A DNA stretch of 64,000 bases from RI-43 sp033764725 (GTDB lineage Bacteria; Pseudomonadota; Alphaproteobacteria; Caulobacterales; Aquidulcibacteraceae), in contig JANRIR010000040.1 in assembly GCA_033764725.1 (NCBI GenBank), positions 104,070 to 168,069 of the forward strand, in the 5' to 3' direction. Position numbers and translations under genes: made by a program. Position 1 is the first letter of the stretch, and every line of letters begins with the position of its first letter. Below are positions 60,603 to 64,000 of this stretch, piece by piece. A model generated the notes under the pieces. That model did not search any database and was not told the origin of the DNA. It was given only the letters and a program-made list of their open reading frames with translations.

Positions 60603-61829
60603 TCAGCGCCGCGCCGTCAGGAGCGGGGCGGTGAAATGCTCGTCCACTGCGTCGGCCAGCGCGGCGGCGAAGCGGGCCTGGGCTGCGGGATCGGCGAGGC
60701 GGCGGGCGTCGTCCGCATTGGTCAGAAAGCCCATCTCGATCAGCACCGCCGGGACGTCGGGGGCGAGCAGCACGAAGAATCCAGCGCTGCGATGGGTGTT
60801 GGAAAGGAGCGGCGCTGCGCCCTCCATGTTGCGGATCACGGTGCGGGCGAAGGCGCCGGAGCGGTCGGTCGTCTCGCGCTGGGCGAGGTCGACCAGGATG
60901 TCGCGCACCGCGGCCGCTTCCGGCGCTTCGGGGCCGAGATCGAGGTCCCAATTGTGGTCGTCCATGACCGCCTGGGCGCGGCGGGCGCCCCGCTCGGACA
61001 GGGTATAGACCGACACGCCGCGCGCCGACGGGCTGGGGTTGGAATCCGCGTGCAGGGAAATGAACAGGTCGGCCTGCGGCGCGCGGGCCCGGCGGACGCG
61101 CTCCTCCAGCGTGAGGTAGGCGTCTGACTCGCGGGTAAGCACCACGTTGTAGCCGCCGCGCGCCTCGAGCGCGTCGCGCAGCGCGCGCGCGGCGGCGAGG
61201 GTCACAGCCTCCTCCCGCACGCCGTCCGGGCTGATCGCGCCGGGATCGCGCCCGCCATGGCCGGCGTCGATGACGATCGTCCGACGCCGGAACGCCGGCT
61301 CCGGCGCCGCCTCCAAGCGCGTCCGCGCCGAGGGGGTCGGGAAGGTCCGCGCGACAGGCGTGACGACGGCGTCCTCCGCCGGGGCCAGGGTGAAAACGAG
61401 GCGGCGGCCATCGGCCTCGACCGCGCGGCGCGCCAGCCGCGCCGGGCCGGAAAGATCGAGCACCACGCGCGCAGCGCCGTTCGGCTGCGAAGCGGCGCGA
61501 TAACGCAGCGCCAGACCCGCGCCCGGCCCCACCGGTTCGGGGCCGCGCAGACGCGCATCGCGGACATCGACCACGAAACGGTCCGGGCCGCGCAGCGACA
61601 GCGTGGTGGCCTGCAGCGGGCGGTCGCCTTCGATCGTCAGCACGGCGGCCCCGTCGACGCTGCGCACCGACACCGCGTTGACCGCAGCCGGCGGGTCGGC
61701 CGCCGCGGTCGCCGCGGCGCCCGAAACCCAGGCGCAAACCGCCGCAGCGCACAGGGCGGCGGCGGTACGGACCGGGGCGAAAGCCTCGTCTGCACGCCGG
61801 CCAGGGGCGCGAAAGGGTGAACGAAACAT
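60603..61829 (-). CDS. N-acetylmuramoyl-L-alanine amidase (AmiC type)
   Basis: 408 residues. A signal/anchor region is at about 20-45 (AAALCAAAVCAWVSGAAATA). An AMIN-like domain (about 55-155, VSVRSVDGAAVLTIEGDRPL) precedes the Amidase_3 catalytic domain: DAGHGGRDPGA (His), REEAVTLAAA (Glu), ISLHADSNP (His), VLIEMGFLTN (Glu). It cleaves the amide bond between muramic acid and the stem peptide, needed to separate daughter cells. ATG 61829 is used; a GTG at 61838 is possible. It is divergent from the RNase E gene. Confidence 0.92.
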   Translation of the reverse strand: MFRSPFRAPGRRADEAFAPVRTAAALCAAAVCAWVSGAAATAAADPPAAVNAVSVRSVDGAAVLTIEGDRPLQATTLSLRGPDRFVVDVRDARLRGPEPVGPGAGLALRYRAASQPNGAARVVLDLSGPARLARRAVEADGRRLVFTLAPAEDAVVTPVARTFPTPSARTRLEAAPEPAFRRRTIVIDAGHGGRDPGAISPDGVREEAVTLAAARALRDALEARGGYNVVLTRESDAYLTLEERVRRARAPQADLFISLHADSNPSPSARGVSVYTLSERGARRAQAVMDDHNWDLDLGPEAPEAAAVRDILVDLAQRETTDRSGAFARTVIRNMEGAAPLLSNTHRSAGFFVLLAPDVPAVLIEMGFLTNADDARRLADPAAQARFAAALADAVDEHFTAPLLTARR

Positions 61830-62218
61830 TGCGCGCACTTCGTGTTAACTGCCTATCTTTAAAGCACATTTCGCTTGAGAAGAGGTTGACGCCGGCCCCG
61901 CTATGCAGCCGATTGGATTTGGTGCATGGTGGCCGCATCGGGAACGCCGCTGTGTCAAGCCAGCGTGCGCCGCCCGCTGTTCCTCCCCGCGGACATGCGT
62001 CCTGCAGCCGTCATCGGCGCTTCGCCGGCGCGCTCCGCACGAGAACCACGCCCCGCCGGCGCACCGCGCAGGGCGGACGTTTCCGGAGTTCGGCATGACC
62101 GCGACCGTCACCACCAAAGCGCGACCGGCCTGCCGCTCCCTCACCCCTTTGCGCAGCGCCGCCGCGTCGCCCCTTGCGGGCGCCCATGCCCGCGCGCGCC
62201 GCGCCCCTGGAGCGCTTC
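61830..62218. other. Intergenic region and probable long leader of the RNase E gene
   Basis: 389 bases between the divergent amidase and RNase E genes. No convincing coding frame is seen; the small open frames here are arginine/proline-rich shadows. The amidase-proximal 50 bases are A+T-rich (TTAAC, TTTAAAG) and probably hold promoters; the rest is very GC-rich and could fold extensively. RNase E genes in other bacteria have long leaders used for autoregulation; the region would suit that, but no specific hairpin is claimed. Confidence 0.5.
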
Positions 62219-64000
62219 ATGGCCAAGAAAATGCTGATCGACGCCGCCCACCCGGAAGAAACCCGGGTCGTGGTGCTGGATGGGAGCCGCGTTGACGATT
62301 TCGACTTCGAGACCCAAGCCAAAAAACAACTGCGCGGGAACATCTATCTCGCCAAAGTGACCCGGGTGGAGCCCTCGCTCCAGGCTGCCTTCGTGGATTA
62401 TGGCGGCAACCGCCACGGCTTCCTGGCGTTCTCGGAAATCCATCCCGACTATTATCAGATCCCCTCCGCCGACCGCGAAGCGCTGAAGGCAGAGTTCGCC
62501 GCCGCCGACGCTGAGCAGGACGAGGAGGAGGATGAAGAGGCCGCCGCCGAGCGCCGCCGCCGCGCGCTCGCGCGTCGCTACAAAATTCAAGAGGTGATCC
62601 GACGCCGGCAGATCATGCTGATCCAGGTCGTCAAGGAAGAGCGCGGCAACAAGGGCGCGGCGCTCACCACCTACCTCTCGCTCGCGGGCCGCTATTGCGT
62701 GCTGATGCCGAACACCGGGCGCGGCGGCGGCATTTCGCGCAAGATCACCTCCGGCCCTGACCGCAAGCGCCTGAAGAAGGTCGCGCAGGATCTGGACGTG
62801 GCGCCCGGCATGGGCCTGATCATCCGCACCGCCGGCGCCAAGCGCACCAAGACCGAGATCAAGCGCGACTACGAATACCTGACCCGCGCCTGGGACACGA
62901 TCCGCGACCTCACGATGCGTTCCATCGCGCCGGCGCTGATTTACGAGGAATCCTCGCTGGTGAAGCGCGCCATCCGCGACCTCTACGACAAGGACGTCGA
63001 GGAAGTGCTCGTCGAGGGCGACGGCGCCTATCGCGAAGCGAAAGACTTCGTCCGCATGCTGATGCCGAGCCACGCCAAACGCGTGACGCATTGGCGCGAG
63101 CCCACGCCGATCTTCGCCAAGCACGGCGTCGAACGCCAGCTCGACACGATCTTCCAGCCGACGGTCACGCTGCGCAGCGGCGGCTATATTGTGATCAACC
63201 AAACCGAAGCGCTCGTCGCCATCGACGTGAACTCCGGCCGCGCCACGCGCGAGCGCAACATCGAACAGACCGCCTTCAAGACCAATCTGGAGGCGGCCGA
63301 GGAAGCCGCGCGCCAGATGCGGCTGCGCGATCTCGCCGGCCTGATCGTGATCGATTTCATCGACATGGAGGACGGCAAGAACGACCGCCTTGTCGAAAAG
63401 CGCATGAAAGACTCGCTGCGCTTCGACCGCGCGCGCGTCCAGATGGGCAAGATTTCCGGCTTCGGCCTGTTGGAATTGTCGCGCCAGCGCCGCCGCACGG
63501 GCGTGCTGGAGGGCTCGTCCCACATTTGCGACCATTGCGGCGGGATGGGGCGCGTGCGCTCGGTGGAATCGAGCGCGCTCGCCTTGTTGCGCGCCATCGA
63601 CGACGCCAGCATCCGCCAGAGCGGCGACGTGCTGGAGGTGCGCGCGCCCACCGAGGTCGCGCTCTATGTGCTGAACGAAAAGCGCACCACTTTGGCCGCG
63701 ATCGAAGAGGCGCGCCGGGTGCACATTCGTGTGACGGCGAACCCGTCGCTGACGCCGCCGGATTTCGAGATCGCCTCCATGGGCGCCATCGCGCGCGACG
63801 GGGATGAGTCCGAGGAGGCGGAAGCGGCGCGCAGCGCGCGCGCAGCCGCCTTGCGCGCGCCGTTGCCGGATGACGATGACGCCGCAGACCTCGCCGTCGA
63901 GGACGAGGAACAGGACGAAGACGCCGCGGTCGCCGCGGCCGCGGACGGGCCGCGCGGCGAGCGCGGCGGCGATCGGGACGGCGGCCGGCGCCGGCGGCGC
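62219..64000 (+). CDS. rne: Ribonuclease E/G, N-terminal catalytic part (3' end outside window)
   Basis: At least 594 residues, still open at the window edge. It begins AKKMLIDAAHPEETRVVVLD. The S1 domain (about 38-150) is interrupted by an acidic/arginine insertion (DAEQDEEEDEEAAAERRRRA), typical of alphaproteobacterial RNase E. Catalytic Asp336 (AIDVNSG) and Asp379 (IVIDFIDM) are 43 residues apart as in E. coli; Cys437 and Cys440 (HICDHCGG) form the zinc link. The tail after about residue 520 is acidic, then arginine/glycine-rich, the start of the degradosome scaffold. ATG 62219 follows CTGGAGCGCTTC. It cuts single-stranded A/U-rich RNA. Confidence 0.95.
   Translation, partial: MAKKMLIDAAHPEETRVVVLDGSRVDDFDFETQAKKQLRGNIYLAKVTRVEPSLQAAFVDYGGNRHGFLAFSEIHPDYYQIPSADREALKAEFAAADAEQDEEEDEEAAAERRRRALARRYKIQEVIRRRQIMLIQVVKEERGNKGAALTTYLSLAGRYCVLMPNTGRGGGISRKITSGPDRKRLKKVAQDLDVAPGMGLIIRTAGAKRTKTEIKRDYEYLTRAWDTIRDLTMRSIAPALIYEESSLVKRAIRDLYDKDVEEVLVEGDGAYREAKDFVRMLMPSHAKRVTHWREPTPIFAKHGVERQLDTIFQPTVTLRSGGYIVINQTEALVAIDVNSGRATRERNIEQTAFKTNLEAAEEAARQMRLRDLAGLIVIDFIDMEDGKNDRLVEKRMKDSLRFDRARVQMGKISGFGLLELSRQRRRTGVLEGSSHICDHCGGMGRVRSVESSALALLRAIDDASIRQSGDVLEVRAPTEVALYVLNEKRTTLAAIEEARRVHIRVTANPSLTPPDFEIASMGAIARDGDESEEAEAARSARAAALRAPLPDDDDAADLAVEDEEQDEDAAVAAAADGPRGERGGDRDGGRRRRR

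Noticed and set aside
57865..61008. Open frame of about 1047 codons on the plus strand
   Set aside because: It covers the minus-strand PBP1A and amidase genes, whose catalytic motifs are complete; the frame is a GC-rich shadow.
62141..63724. Minus-strand open frame of about 527 codons
   Set aside because: It is antisense to the RNase E gene, which has all catalytic and zinc residues in frame.
1..64000. Search for CRISPR arrays, tRNAs, insertion sequences and prophage genes
   Set aside because: No regularly spaced direct repeats, no cloverleaf with a GTTCRA arm, and no transposase, integrase or phage structural protein could be recognised by reading.

Overview
The window is GC-rich, tightly packed alphaproteobacterial chromosome. 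The two large TonB-dependent receptors, the pectin genes, the M23/bactofilin pair, the RNase E type and the lysine/alanine-tailed HU suggest a Caulobacterales or Hyphomonadaceae-like organism; this is an inference from gene content. No tRNA, rRNA, CRISPR array, insertion sequence or prophage was recognised. The first gene (virB10) and the last gene (RNase E) run off the window.

Layout. 1-1465: the end of a type IV secretion operon (virB10, virB11). 1695-7341: a six-gene, partly overlapping plus-strand cluster of unknown substrate (two paralogous alpha/beta hydrolases, one fused to an NTF2-like domain; a TIM-barrel sugar isomerase; an exported isochorismatase-type hydrolase; an exported NTF2-like protein; an alginate-export-type outer-membrane protein). 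7418-20740: a pectin/oligogalacturonate utilisation locus with a TonB receptor, kdgK, kduD, kduI, a LacI regulator, two tandem exported pectate lyases, an FAH-type hydratase and a DctPQM TRAP transporter. A shared operator core (TGACACCGGT...) precedes the receptor, kduI and the hydratase-TRAP unit, which ties the locus into one probable regulon.

20753-23849: pirin with a divergent LysR regulator, and a MetE-like protein. 23829-31497: a second catabolic module (alpha/beta hydrolase, VOC protein, WrbA, TonB receptor, IclR regulator, CaiB-type CoA-transferase, citrate-synthase-fold lyase). Three of its promoters carry the same double palindrome with a fixed 19-bp phase, so a previously unconnected set of genes looks like one IclR-type regulon. 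31513-34763: a glutathione transferase, a peroxiredoxin, and a signal-peptide-bearing homologue of 6-oxocamphor hydrolase opposite a LysR regulator.

34768-42478: a surface polysaccharide cluster (two glycosyltransferases, RmlC-like epimerase, nucleotide-sugar epimerase, RmlD, methyltransferase, RgpF-like protein), its end visibly richer in A+T. 42551-64000: mostly housekeeping and envelope genes (RNase D, an FAD oxidoreductase, tyrS, an AsmA-like protein, Bcp, M23 peptidase with bactofilin, ECF sigma/anti-sigma with a subtilase, HU, prfB with a programmed +1 frameshift, PBP1A, amidase, RNase E), with a REPIN-like repeat after tyrS and a long palindrome before prfB.
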